A stretch of DNA of 64,000 bases from Actinomyces denticolens (lineage in GTDB: Bacteria > Actinomycetota > Actinomycetes > Actinomycetales > Actinomycetaceae). The stretch spans positions 1 to 64,000 of the forward strand of contig NZ_MVIW01000004.1 in NCBI RefSeq assembly GCF_002072185.1, read 5' to 3'. Positions within the stretch are counted from its first letter, which is position 1. Every line of letters starts with the position of its first letter. Both the position numbers and the translations under genes were made by a program. Below the pieces are notes generated by a model. The model did no database searches. It saw nothing but the letters and a program-made list of their open reading frames with translations, and was not told the origin of the DNA. Positions 23,854 through 32,018 of this stretch are shown piece by piece.

Positions 23854-25650
23854 ATGGGACCACGCGCGATCAGTGACTCCGGCCCCGCGCCCCTCCTGGA
23901 CGCCCCGGCCCTGCGCCACTGGCTCGCCCTGGCCGTATCCGTCGCCGAGCGCTCCCGGAACCTGGTCGACTCCCTCAACGTCTTCCCGATCCCGGACGCC
24001 GACACCGGAACCAACGTCCTACTCACCCTGCGCTCCGCCCTCGACGCCGTCGGGCTCCTCCCCCCCGGTGCCGACGCCGCCCAGACCAGTCGCGCCATCG
24101 CCGACGGCGCCATCCGCGGCGCCCGCGGCAACTCCGGGCTGCTCGTCTCCCAGGCCCTCGCGGCGCTGGCCGAGACCTGTGCGAGCGCCCCCGATCCGGC
24201 GGGGCTGCGCCCCGTCGAGCTCGTCCAGGCCTTCGACCAGATGGCCTCCAGCACCTGGGCGGCCGTCTCCCGGCCCGTCACCGGCACCCTGCTCACCGTG
24301 GCCGCCGACGCCGCCTCGGCCGCCCGCGATGCCCTGGAGGGAGCCGGGCCCCGCCGGCCCGCCAGCCCCGTCCTCATCGCCGCCGCCGCCGCGCTCGGGG
24401 CTCAGGAGAGCGTCGTCGAGACCGGGGGGCTCGGGCACGGCCCCGTCGATGCCGGCGGTGCCGCCCTCATGCTCCTGCTCACCAGTCTCGCCGACACGCT
24501 CGACGCCGCGGGACTGCCCGCCGCGCTCGGCCCGACCACCGGCCCGGCCACCGACGTCGCCCTCCAGATGCTGACCGACCTCGCCGCCGGCGCCACCGCC
24601 CACCAGGGCGCGGGCGCGCAGGCCGAGGACGTGTCCACCGGCGAGTTCGAGGTCATGTACCTCCTCGAGGCCACAAGCGCCCAGGCCTCCCGCCTGCGCG
24701 CAGCCCTGGAGGGCATCGGCGACTCCGTGGGCGTCGTGGGCACCCCTGATGCGCTCGGCGTGGGCCTCTTCCAGGTCCACGTCCACACCGACACGCCCCG
24801 CGCCGCGCTGCCCAGGACCGGGCGCGCCCGCCAGATCTGCATCCACCACCTCGCCCCCACGCCCCTGATCGCCGAGGCCGATGAGCCGCCCGCCCCGTGG
24901 CTGGACGCGGCGGGGGGCGACAACCGCGTCGTCTCCTTCGAGCGGCTCGCCGCCCGGCGCGCCCGCCGGGGCACCGCCCAGCCCCCCGCCGACCACCCGC
25001 GCGCCACCGCCCGCATCGGGGTCATCGCCTGCACCCGCGCCCCCGGGCTCGTCGAGCAGCTCGCCCGCGCCGGGGCCGCTGTCGTCCTCGACCCCCAGCG
25101 GGAGGGCATCATCCGCGCCGCCGGAGACCTCGGTGCCGACGAGGTCATCGTCCTGCCCTGCGACTCCGCCGCCACCACCGCCTCCCACGAGGCCGCCCGG
25201 GCCCTGGCCGCGCGGGCCGCCAATTCCCCCGGCGGGTCCGGGGGAACGCATCTGACCATCGGTGACACCGATGACGAGGCCCGGGTCCTCGCCGCCGCCG
25301 TCGCCCTCGCCGGCCAGACGGGCCGCGAGGGCGCCCAGGTCGGGGATCTCGCCCGCCGCGCCTGGCGGGCCGGCGCCCACGTGCGCACGAGCGCCCTGAG
25401 CGGGTCCGGGGCCGAGCCCGATGCCGTCGCCCGCGCCGTAGCCGCCTCCCTGAGGGACGAGGACGAGATCCTCACCGTCATCCTCGGCCGCGCCGCCCTG
25501 CCCGACGTCGGCTTCATGGCGCGCGAGGCCGCTGCGCGCCCCACCGGGGGCGTCGGCGACCCCTCTGGCGGCGACGGCGACGGCGCCGTCGAGGTCATCG
25601 TCCTGGCCGGCGACCAGCCCACGCCCGACGTCCTCCTCGCCTTCGAGTAG
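23854..25650 (+). CDS. DAK2/DhaL-domain protein, FakA/YloV-like
   Basis: The 598-residue protein begins with a DhaL-type nucleotide-binding domain (about 15-215): the metal-binding P-D-A-D-T-G-T-N-V and G-A-R-G-N-S-G-L-L motifs are intact. The C-terminal half is the domain that follows DhaL in FakA/YloV proteins. In Firmicutes FakA phosphorylates fatty acids held by FakB for phospholipid synthesis. No fakB is visible here, so fatty acid kinase activity is only inferred. The rpmB-DAK2-recG-rsmD-coaD order is usual in actinobacteria. recG starts 5 bases after its stop. Confidence 0.85.
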   Translation: MGPRAISDSGPAPLLDAPALRHWLALAVSVAERSRNLVDSLNVFPIPDADTGTNVLLTLRSALDAVGLLPPGADAAQTSRAIADGAIRGARGNSGLLVSQALAALAETCASAPDPAGLRPVELVQAFDQMASSTWAAVSRPVTGTLLTVAADAASAARDALEGAGPRRPASPVLIAAAAALGAQESVVETGGLGHGPVDAGGAALMLLLTSLADTLDAAGLPAALGPTTGPATDVALQMLTDLAAGATAHQGAGAQAEDVSTGEFEVMYLLEATSAQASRLRAALEGIGDSVGVVGTPDALGVGLFQVHVHTDTPRAALPRTGRARQICIHHLAPTPLIAEADEPPAPWLDAAGGDNRVVSFERLAARRARRGTAQPPADHPRATARIGVIACTRAPGLVEQLARAGAAVVLDPQREGIIRAAGDLGADEVIVLPCDSAATTASHEAARALAARAANSPGGSGGTHLTIGDTDDEARVLAAAVALAGQTGREGAQVGDLARRAWRAGAHVRTSALSGSGAEPDAVARAVAASLRDEDEILTVILGRAALPDVGFMAREAAARPTGGVGDPSGGDGDGAVEVIVLAGDQPTPDVLLAFE

Positions 25651-25654
25651 AGCG

Positions 25655-28021
25655 GTGACGCGCCCCATGTGCCCGCCTCCCTCCCGCGATACCCTCACGG
25701 GCCCCTCACCCGGCTCCGTCCCCTTCCTGCGGCGTCCCCTGGACAAGGTCCTGGGCAAGCGCACCGCCGATCAACTCGCCAAGCAGGGCGCCACCACCGT
25801 AGCCGGGCTCCTGCGCCTCCTCCCGCGCCGTTACGACACCTGGGGCGAGCTCACCGATCTGGCCGCCCTCACCGAGGGCGAGCAGGCCACCATCCAGGCG
25901 GAGGTCGTCCGCTCGTCCTCCCGCCGCACCCGCTCCGGCCGGCCGCCCGCCATCCTCGAGGCCACCGTCACCGACGGCAGCGGCCTCATGGACATCGTCC
26001 TCTTCGGGGCGCCCGGGCTCATGAGCGCCTACGCCGCCCAACTCGCCCCCGGCTCCACCGTCCTGCTCAGCGGCAAGGTCGGCATGCGCCAGGGCCGCCG
26101 CCAGCTCGCCGGCCCCCGCTTCCAGGTCCTCACCGATCTCGACGACGCCGAGCGCGAGGCCCTCCTAGCCCGCCCCGTCCCCATCTACCCGGCCACCGAC
26201 GCCCTGCCCTCCTGGCGGGTCGCCAAGGCCGTGCGCACCGTCCTCGACCAACTCGCCCCCGGCGACGTGCCCGACCCCATCCCCGCCGACCTGCGCGAGT
26301 CCGAGGATCTCATCGATGCCCTCACCGCCTACAGGTGGGTCCACATGCCCCAGGACCCCTCCCAGTGGAAGGCCGCCAGGGCCCGCCTGCGCCATGAGGA
26401 GGCCCTCGTCACCCAGACCGCGCTGGCCCAGCGGCGCGCGGAGCACGCCGCCCGCCGCACCGCCGTCGCCTGGCCCGAGCCGCCGCCCAGCGGGAGCCTG
26501 CGAGCCTCCCTCGACGACAGCCTGCCCTTCGCCCTCACCGAGGGCCAGAGGCGCGTCGGCGACGAGCTCGCCGCCGCGCTGGCGTCCACCATCCCCATGC
26601 AGCGCCTCCTCCAGGGCGACGTCGGCTCCGGCAAGACCCTCGTCGCCCTGCGCGCCATGACCCAAGTGGTCGGCGGGGGCGGGCAGGCCGCCCTCCTGGC
26701 CCCGACCGAGGTCCTGGCCGCCCAGCACCGGGAGTCCCTCGCCGCGCTGCTCGGCCCTCTGGCCAGCGCCGGCACCCTTGAATCCTCCCTGCTCACCGCG
26801 CCCGGTCAGGCGCCCGCCCCCACCACCGCCCTCCACCTGCTCACCGGCTCCACCCCCGCGCCCGAACGGCGCCGCATCCTCGCGGCCCTCGCCGGAGGAG
26901 AGCCCGGCATCGTCGTGGGCACCCACGCCCTGCTCTCCGAGACCGTCCGGATGCCCCTCCTCGGGCTCGTCGTCGTCGATGAGCAGCACCGCTTCGGCGT
27001 CGCCCAGCGAGACGCCCTGCGCGAGCGCCCCGGCGTCACCGACCCCGCCACCGGCCAGGTCCGCACCCCTCACCTGCTCGTCATGACCGCCACACCCATC
27101 CCCCGCACCATCGCCATGACCGTCTTCGGGGATCTCACCACGAGCATCCTGGACGAGCTGCCCGCCGGGCGCAGCCCCGTCGAGACCTTCCTCGTCCCCT
27201 GGGAGCGCCGCAGCTGGGTGGAGGGGCTGTGGCGCCGCGCCGCCACCGAGATCGCCGGCGGCGGGCGGGTCTACGTGGTCTGCCCGCGCATCGAGGCCGA
27301 CGATGACGCCGCGACTGGGGAGGAGGCCCCGGTTCCCGGACCCGGGGCGGGGGAGGACCTGCTCGACGGCCTCGCCGGGGGAGCGGGGGATGGCGCCCCC
27401 GCCCGGCCGCTCGCCGCCGTCGAGGACTGGGCCGAGCGCCTCGCCGCCGAGCCCGCCCTGGGCGGGGTCGGAGTCGGCGCCCTCACCGGCCGCATGACCC
27501 CGGCCGAGAAGGACGCCGCCATGCGCTCCTTCGCCTCAGGGGCCGCGCCCGTGCTGGTGGCCACCACTGTCATCGAGGTCGGCGTCGACGTGCCCGAGGC
27601 CACCATGATGGTCATCCTCGACGCCGACCGCTTCGGCCTGTCCCAGCTCCACCAGCTGCGCGGGCGCGTGGGCCGCGGCGGCCGCCCCTCGGTGTGCATG
27701 GCCGTCACCGGGGCGGAGGTCGGTTCGCCCGCCTACCACCGCCTGCGGGCCTTCGCCTCCACCCTCGACGGCTTCGCCCTGGCCGAGGCCGACCTCGAGC
27801 TGCGCAGCGAGGGCAATGTCCTGGGCGCCGCCCAATCCGGGCGCCGCAGTGACCTCGACCTGCTGCGAGTGCGCCGCGACGCCGCCCTCATCGAGCGCGC
27901 CCGAGCCCAGGCCGAGGCCATTATCGCCGCTGACCCGGAGCTGGCCGAGCACCGCGCGCTCGCGGCCGCCATCGCCGACCGCCTCGACGATGAGGCCCAG
28001 GCCTACCTCGAGCGCTCCTGA
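25655..28021 (+). CDS. recG: ATP-dependent DNA helicase RecG
   Basis: RecG regresses stalled replication forks and branch-migrates recombination intermediates. The 788-residue protein has the wedge/OB region in the first 280 residues, Walker A G-D-V-G-S-G-K-T near 321, the D-E-Q-H-R-F-G motif near 442, and a helicase C-terminal domain with Q-L-H-Q-L-R-G-R-V-G-R-G. A Gly/Ala/Pro-rich insert of about 40 residues near 550-590 lengthens it slightly beyond the family norm. The GTG at 25655 is used here; the ATG at 25667 is an alternative. Confidence 0.95.
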   Translation: MTRPMCPPPSRDTLTGPSPGSVPFLRRPLDKVLGKRTADQLAKQGATTVAGLLRLLPRRYDTWGELTDLAALTEGEQATIQAEVVRSSSRRTRSGRPPAILEATVTDGSGLMDIVLFGAPGLMSAYAAQLAPGSTVLLSGKVGMRQGRRQLAGPRFQVLTDLDDAEREALLARPVPIYPATDALPSWRVAKAVRTVLDQLAPGDVPDPIPADLRESEDLIDALTAYRWVHMPQDPSQWKAARARLRHEEALVTQTALAQRRAEHAARRTAVAWPEPPPSGSLRASLDDSLPFALTEGQRRVGDELAAALASTIPMQRLLQGDVGSGKTLVALRAMTQVVGGGGQAALLAPTEVLAAQHRESLAALLGPLASAGTLESSLLTAPGQAPAPTTALHLLTGSTPAPERRRILAALAGGEPGIVVGTHALLSETVRMPLLGLVVVDEQHRFGVAQRDALRERPGVTDPATGQVRTPHLLVMTATPIPRTIAMTVFGDLTTSILDELPAGRSPVETFLVPWERRSWVEGLWRRAATEIAGGGRVYVVCPRIEADDDAATGEEAPVPGPGAGEDLLDGLAGGAGDGAPARPLAAVEDWAERLAAEPALGGVGVGALTGRMTPAEKDAAMRSFASGAAPVLVATTVIEVGVDVPEATMMVILDADRFGLSQLHQLRGRVGRGGRPSVCMAVTGAEVGSPAYHRLRAFASTLDGFALAEADLELRSEGNVLGAAQSGRRSDLDLLRVRRDAALIERARAQAEAIIAADPELAEHRALAAAIADRLDDEAQAYLERS

Positions 28022-28044
28022 GCATGGACGGGAGCATCGTTTGG

Positions 28045-28058
28045 CATCAAAATTGATG
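28045..28058. promoter_or_regulatory. candidate vapBC operator
   Basis: CATCAA and TTGATG form a 6-bp inverted repeat with a 2-base centre, nine bases before vapB. Antitoxins of this type usually repress their own operon through such a site. The spot is visibly AT-richer than its surroundings. Confidence 0.4.
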
Positions 28059-28066
28059 TAGGAGGG

Positions 28067-28279
28067 ATGATGCGCACCACGATCACACTTGACGACGATC
28101 TTCTGGAACGAGCCACCGAGCTGACGGGCATCACCGAGAGAGCGGCCCTTGTGAGGGAAGCCGTCCAAACCCTGATCAGGGTCGAGAGCTCGCGCCGTCT
28201 CATCGCTTTAGGAGGAACCGACCCCACTGCCGAGGCGGCCCCGAGGCATCGAGGCGTGCGAGTCCAGCGGGATCGCTGA
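28067..28279 (+). CDS. vapB: VapB-family antitoxin
   Basis: The 70-residue protein begins M-M-R-T-T-I-T-L-D-D-D-L-L, a ribbon-helix-helix DNA-binding start, followed by an A-L-V-R-E-A-V helix and a basic C-terminal tail. These features match type II VapB antitoxins of the MT0933/DUF2191 kind. A GGAGGG ribosome-binding site directly precedes the two ATG codons. The toxin frame follows 12 bases after the stop. The pair lies between recG and rsmD, outside the usual gene order, so it is probably acquired. Confidence 0.85.
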   Translation: MMRTTITLDDDLLERATELTGITERAALVREAVQTLIRVESSRRLIALGGTDPTAEAAPRHRGVRVQRDR

Positions 28280-28291
28280 CGAGGCCCCGCC

Positions 28292-28654
28292 ATTATCCTC
28301 GTCGACACCAACGTGTGGATCGACCACTTGCACGCCAGTGAAGCTCGTCTCGTCGACCTTCTCGAAAACGCTCTGGTCGCCACCCATGAAGCGGTGCTCA
28401 CCGAACTGGCGCTCGGGTCGATCAAGAACCGACAGGACGTCCTCGACTCCCTGGCGTCCCTACGACGAGTGCCCCGTGTCTCTGATGGGGAGGTTCGTTG
28501 GTTCGTTGAACGCCGTCGCCTGTGGGGAAGAGGCCTCTCAGCAGTTGATGCGCACCTGCTCGCATCCGCTGTCGCCGTGCCCGGCACGCTGTTGTGGACC
28601 AGGGATGAGCGTCTTGCGGTCGCCGCCGACGAACTTGGGGTCGGCCATCAATGA
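28292..28654 (+). CDS. vapC: VapC-family PIN-domain ribonuclease toxin with a probable ATT start
   Basis: VapC toxins cleave RNA in stressed cells. The family start M-I-L-V-D-T-N is represented here by ATT-ATC-CTC-GTC-GAC-ACC-AAC from 28292, with GAGG at 28281-28284 at good spacing, so I start it at ATT (120 residues). The first ordinary start, the GTG at 28313, would remove the catalytic Asp of V-D-T-N. The other PIN acids are present: Glu in L-T-E-L-A-L-G, Asp in S-A-V-D-A-H-L-L and Asp in W-T-R-D-E-R-L. Either ATT initiates weakly or the toxin start has mutated. It is in the same frame as vapB. Confidence 0.78.
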   Translation: MILVDTNVWIDHLHASEARLVDLLENALVATHEAVLTELALGSIKNRQDVLDSLASLRRVPRVSDGEVRWFVERRRLWGRGLSAVDAHLLASAVAVPGTLLWTRDERLAVAADELGVGHQ

Positions 28655-28706
28655 TCGGTAGATGCGTTGACCACTTGACCACTGAACGGAATACCAAGGT
28701 GAGTCG

Positions 28707-29279
28707 TCAGTCGTCGGCGCCGGAGGGCTCGGCGAACCAGACGGTCGTCTCCCCGTACTTCCTGGAAGAGAAACGGCGCAGGCCCGTCGGCCATTCGGGC
28801 TCGCCCGAGCGCGTGGCCCGCTCGACGACGACCACCGCCCCCTCGGCCAGCCACGGGTCCTCCGCGCGCGTCAGTGGGGCGAGGATCTCCGATAGGGTCC
28901 CCGCGTCCATGTCATAGGGCGGGTCGATGAGCACGAGGTCCACCGGTGCCCCGGCGGCGCCGGCCAGGTAGGCGGCGGCGCCGGTCCTGACCGCCCGCAC
29001 GCCCGCCAGCCCCAGCGATCGCGCGTTGCGCAGGCAGACCGCCACCGCGCCCCTCGCCGAGTCCACGAGCGCCACCTCCGCGGCGCCCCGGCTCGCGGCC
29101 TCCAGGCCCAGGGCCCCCGAGCCCGCGCACAGGTCCAGCACCCGGGCGCCACTGACCACCCCCAGGTGCTCCAGGCGGGAGAAGAGGGCCTCGCGCACGC
29201 GCTCGGAGGTGGGGCGCGTGCCCGCCGTCGGCACCTCGATCCGCCGTCCACCGGCGCTGCCCGCCACGATCCTCGTCAT
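28707..29279 (-). CDS. rsmD: 16S rRNA (guanine(966)-N2)-methyltransferase
   Basis: The 190-residue SAM-dependent enzyme methylates G966 of 16S rRNA in the 30S subunit. It starts M-T-R-I-V-A-G-S-A-G-G-R-R-I, then R-P-T-S-E-R-V-R-E-A-L-F-S. The SAM motif is L-D-L-C-A-G-S-G-A-L-G-L-E-A and the catalytic loop is D-P-P-Y. The ATG at 29279 matches the family start; an upstream in-frame start would add 14 unrelated residues. A TAGGCT element lies seven bases upstream of the start. It is divergent from coaD. Confidence 0.94.
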   Translation of the reverse strand: MTRIVAGSAGGRRIEVPTAGTRPTSERVREALFSRLEHLGVVSGARVLDLCAGSGALGLEAASRGAAEVALVDSARGAVAVCLRNARSLGLAGVRAVRTGAAAYLAGAAGAPVDLVLIDPPYDMDAGTLSEILAPLTRAEDPWLAEGAVVVVERATRSGEPEWPTGLRRFSSRKYGETTVWFAEPSGADD

Positions 29280-29286
29280 GGGCCGG

Positions 29287-29292
29287 AGCCTA
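29287..29292 (-). promoter_or_regulatory. putative -10 of a leaderless rsmD promoter
   Basis: TAGGCT on the minus strand lies seven bases before the rsmD ATG. Confidence 0.45.
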
Positions 29293-29367
29293 CGCGACCC
29301 TCGCACCGCACCGGGTCCCACCCGGCCCTCACCGGCGCGCGTCCCGCACGAGCGCCGGGCCCGCCGC

Positions 29368-29373
29368 TAGCGT
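29368..29373 (+). promoter_or_regulatory. putative -10 of a leaderless coaD promoter
   Basis: TAGCGT ends six bases before the coaD ATG, and no Shine-Dalgarno sequence is present. Confidence 0.5.
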
Positions 29374-29379
29374 GATGCC

Positions 29380-29928
29380 ATGCCCATGCCGTCCGAGCCC
29401 GCCGCGCCGTCCTCACCGCCGGCGCCCCGCACGAGCGCCCTGGCGGTCTACCCGGGCAGCTTCGACCCCATCACCCTGGGCCACGTGGACATCGCCCGTC
29501 GAGCCGCCGCCCTCTTCGACGGGGTCATCCTCGGCATCGCCCACAACGCCGCCAAGGCCGGCCGCCACCTGCTCGACATCGACACGCGCCTCCGCCTGGC
29601 CCGCACCGCGCTCGAGGGGATCGAGGGCGCGCGCGTCGAGATCATCCCCGGGCTGCTCGCCGACTTCTGCCGGGAGCGCGGCGCCACGGCCATCGTCAAG
29701 GGCCTGCGCAACGGCACCGATCTCGACGCCGAGGCGCCCATGGCCCTGGCCAACAGGGAGCTCGGCGGGCCCGAGACCGTCCTGCTCATCGCCTCCCCGG
29801 CGCACGCCCACATCTCCTCCTCACTGGTCAGGGACATCGCCTCCTACGGCGGCGACGTCACTCCCTACGTCCCGCCCGCCGTCGCCACGGCCCTCGCCCA
29901 GCGCCTGGTCGCCACCCCGGGGCCCTGA
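29380..29928 (+). CDS. coaD: pantetheine-phosphate adenylyltransferase
   Basis: CoaD transfers AMP to 4'-phosphopantetheine, the penultimate step of coenzyme A synthesis. The 182-residue protein contains Y-P-G-S-F-D-P-I-T-L-G-H (the T/HxGH nucleotidyltransferase motif), K-G-L-R-N-G-T-D and the end motif I-S-S-S-L-V-R-D-I. About 20 extra Pro/Ala residues precede the core. The first ATG is chosen because a TAGCGT -10 element lies six bases upstream; an ATG at 29386 is an alternative. Confidence 0.95.
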   Translation: MPMPSEPAAPSSPPAPRTSALAVYPGSFDPITLGHVDIARRAAALFDGVILGIAHNAAKAGRHLLDIDTRLRLARTALEGIEGARVEIIPGLLADFCRERGATAIVKGLRNGTDLDAEAPMALANRELGGPETVLLIASPAHAHISSSLVRDIASYGGDVTPYVPPAVATALAQRLVATPGP

Positions 29929-29985
29929 GCGCCCAGTCCCCGGGCCCCAGACCACTCCACCCGACCCATCCTGAAGGACTCAGCC

Positions 29986-30519
29986 GTGACCAAGCAGCAC
30001 GACGCGTCAGACGACCTCCTCGACATCCTCGATGCCCTCGACGAGCTCATCGCCACCGCGCGCTCCATGCCGATGAGCGCCTCGGCGATCGTCAACCGGG
30101 ACGACGCCCTCGACCTCATCGACCGCGCCCGTCGCTCCGTGCCCACCGCCATCCACCGCGCCCAGGCGATCGTCGCCGACGCCGACGCCGTCCTGGCCCG
30201 CAGCCATGACGAGGCCGAGCGCATCGTCGTCCACGCCCATGAGGAGGCCGAGCAGATCGTGGCCGGGGAGAACATCGTGCGCATGTCCAACGACCGCGCC
30301 GACGAGATCATCGCCGCAGCCGAGGAGCGGGCCTCCTCCCTGCGCAGGGGCGCCGATGAGTACTCCGACCGCTCGCTGGCCACCCTGGAGGCCGAGATCG
30401 CCAAGATCTCCGAGCAGATCCGCTCCGGACGGGAGGTCCTCGCCTCCCGGCTGGGCGCCTGGGACGGCATCATCGGCGGCGGGGAGACCGACTCCGGCTC
30501 CCGCCGCCCATCGTGGTGA
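29986..30519 (+). CDS. coiled-coil protein resembling SepIVA / DivIVA
   Basis: The 177-residue protein is almost entirely helical and charged, with long heptad-like stretches (I-V-A-D-A-D-A-V-L-A-R-S-H-D-E-A-E, then R-A-D-E-I-I-A-A-A-E-E-R-A). It has no signal or membrane segment. Mycobacterial SepIVA (Rv2927c), a septal DivIVA-like factor, has the same size and lies beside DUF177, rnc and mutM, as here. A role in division or polar growth is therefore likely but inferred from context and shape. Confidence 0.75.
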   Translation: MTKQHDASDDLLDILDALDELIATARSMPMSASAIVNRDDALDLIDRARRSVPTAIHRAQAIVADADAVLARSHDEAERIVVHAHEEAEQIVAGENIVRMSNDRADEIIAAAEERASSLRRGADEYSDRSLATLEAEIAKISEQIRSGREVLASRLGAWDGIIGGGETDSGSRRPSW

Positions 30520-30625
30520 CGCGGCCCGCACGAGGGGCGCTTCTCACGCCGACGTGCGCCGCCGGGACGCGCGAGGGGCGCCGCCCAGCGAGTACATTCG
30601 GCGCATTGGCACTCCTGGAGGAATC

Positions 30626-31183
30626 ATGACCGGACTCGTCGTCGACATCCTCGACCTTCCGCCGACCATCGGCGCCACCAAGCAGATCCATCTCGACCTG
30701 GTCGCGCCCGAGGACCTGGGGACCGGGGTCATCGGCGCCGAGCCCGGCAGCCCGCTCATCCTCGACGCCTCCCTGTCGTCGATGGAGGACGGCGTGCTCG
30801 TGCGCGGCAGGGCCCAGGTGCGCGTCCACGGCGAGTGCGCGCGCTGCCTGACCGGCATCGACTCCGAGCGCGAGATCACCTTCGACGAGCTCTACCTCCT
30901 GCCCGACAAGGCCGCCCGGGCCCGCGCCGCCGAGGAGGACGAGGAGGCCGACGACATCTTCGTCGCCGGGGAGACCACCGTCGACCTCGAGCCGGCCCTG
31001 CGGGACGCCCTCATCCTGGATCTTCCCCTGCGCCCCCTGTGCCGCCCCGACTGCGCCGGTCTGTGCTCGCAGTGCGGGGAGCGACTCGAGGACCTGCCGG
31101 CCGACCACCACCACGACGCCATCGACCCCCGCTGGGCCGCCCTGTCGGGGCTGCTGCCGGACCCCGATGAGGCGCAGGACTGA
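30626..31183 (+). CDS. DUF177 / YceD-family protein
   Basis: The 185-residue protein starts at the ATG at 30626 behind GGAGGAA. The conserved YceD core is visible: G-E-C-A-R-C-L near residue 75 and R-P-L-C-R-P-D-C-A-G-L-C-S-Q-C-G near 137, a four-cysteine pattern that may bind zinc. An acidic loop (A-A-E-E-D-E-E-A-D-D) lies between them. YceD proteins are linked to 23S rRNA or ribosome assembly. rpmF (L32) normally follows in other bacteria but is missing here; rnc overlaps its stop by one base. Confidence 0.9.
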   Translation: MTGLVVDILDLPPTIGATKQIHLDLVAPEDLGTGVIGAEPGSPLILDASLSSMEDGVLVRGRAQVRVHGECARCLTGIDSEREITFDELYLLPDKAARARAAEEDEEADDIFVAGETTVDLEPALRDALILDLPLRPLCRPDCAGLCSQCGERLEDLPADHHHDAIDPRWAALSGLLPDPDEAQD

Positions 31184-32013
31184 TGGCTCGCCGCACCCCG
31201 CCCCCCGCTCGCGACGACGTCGAGACCCTCGTGTACCGCTGGGGGGAGCGGATCGACCCCGAGCTGCTCGACCTCGCCCTGACGCACCGCTCCTGGGCCC
31301 ACGAGAACGGTGGGCTGCCCACTAACGAGCGCCTGGAGTTCCTTGGCGACTCCGTGCTCGGCATCATCGTCACCGAGCGGCTCTTCCGCACCCACCCCGA
31401 GTCCCCGGAGGGGCAGCTCGCCAAGATGCGCGCCGCCACCGTCTCCGAGCCCGCCCTGGCCGCCGTCGCCCGCGACCTGGGCCTGGGGGAGTTCATCAAA
31501 CTTGGCAAGGGGGAGGCCCTCTCGGGTGGGAGGGACCGCGCCTCCATCCTGTCCGACACCGTCGAGGCACTCATCGGCGCCACCTACCTGACGGCCGGCC
31601 TGGAGCCCACGCGCGCCGTCGTCGAGAGACTCGTCTCCCGCTTCCTGGCCACCGCCCGCACCCGCGGCGCCGGACTGGACTGGAAGACCAGCCTCCAGGA
31701 GCTCGCCGCCGCCCACGCCATGGGGCTGCCCTCCTTCGAGGTCGACGGCGTCGGACCGGACCACAACCGCTTCTTCTCCGCCCGCGCCGTCATCGACGGC
31801 GAGACGTTGGGCGAGGGCGAGGGCCGCTCGAAGAAGATCGCCGAGCACGCCGCCGCCGAGGCCGCCTACGCCGCGATCCTCGCCGCGAAGGGCGACGGCG
31901 GCCTCGATCTGCCCGGTGTCAACGAGGCCCTCCGCAAGGACCTGGCCGACCACTCCCGGCGGATGGCCCCCTCCGCGCCCGCCTCCGAGCGGGCGACCAT
32001 GCCCCGGGGCTGA
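31183..32013 (+). CDS. rnc: ribonuclease III
   Basis: RNase III cuts double-stranded RNA, including rRNA precursors. The 276-residue protein has the catalytic signature N-E-R-L-E-F-L-G-D-S-V-L-G (near residue 48) and the second metal site D-T-V-E-A-L-I-G-A. A double-stranded RNA-binding domain spans about 165-235. About 40 residues of charged tail follow. The ATG shares a base with the DUF177 stop, and mutM starts five bases after its own stop. Confidence 0.96.
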   Translation: MARRTPPPARDDVETLVYRWGERIDPELLDLALTHRSWAHENGGLPTNERLEFLGDSVLGIIVTERLFRTHPESPEGQLAKMRAATVSEPALAAVARDLGLGEFIKLGKGEALSGGRDRASILSDTVEALIGATYLTAGLEPTRAVVERLVSRFLATARTRGAGLDWKTSLQELAAAHAMGLPSFEVDGVGPDHNRFFSARAVIDGETLGEGEGRSKKIAEHAAAEAAYAAILAAKGDGGLDLPGVNEALRKDLADHSRRMAPSAPASERATMPRG

Positions 32014-32018
32014 CCCGC

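Noticed and set aside
28313-28654. VapC starting at the GTG at 28313
   Set aside because: This would remove the conserved V-D-T-N aspartate although all other catalytic positions are kept.
30206-30625. Longer DUF177 protein starting inside the SepIVA-like gene
   Set aside because: The extension is out of frame with a well-supported gene, and the ATG at 30626 has a good ribosome-binding site.
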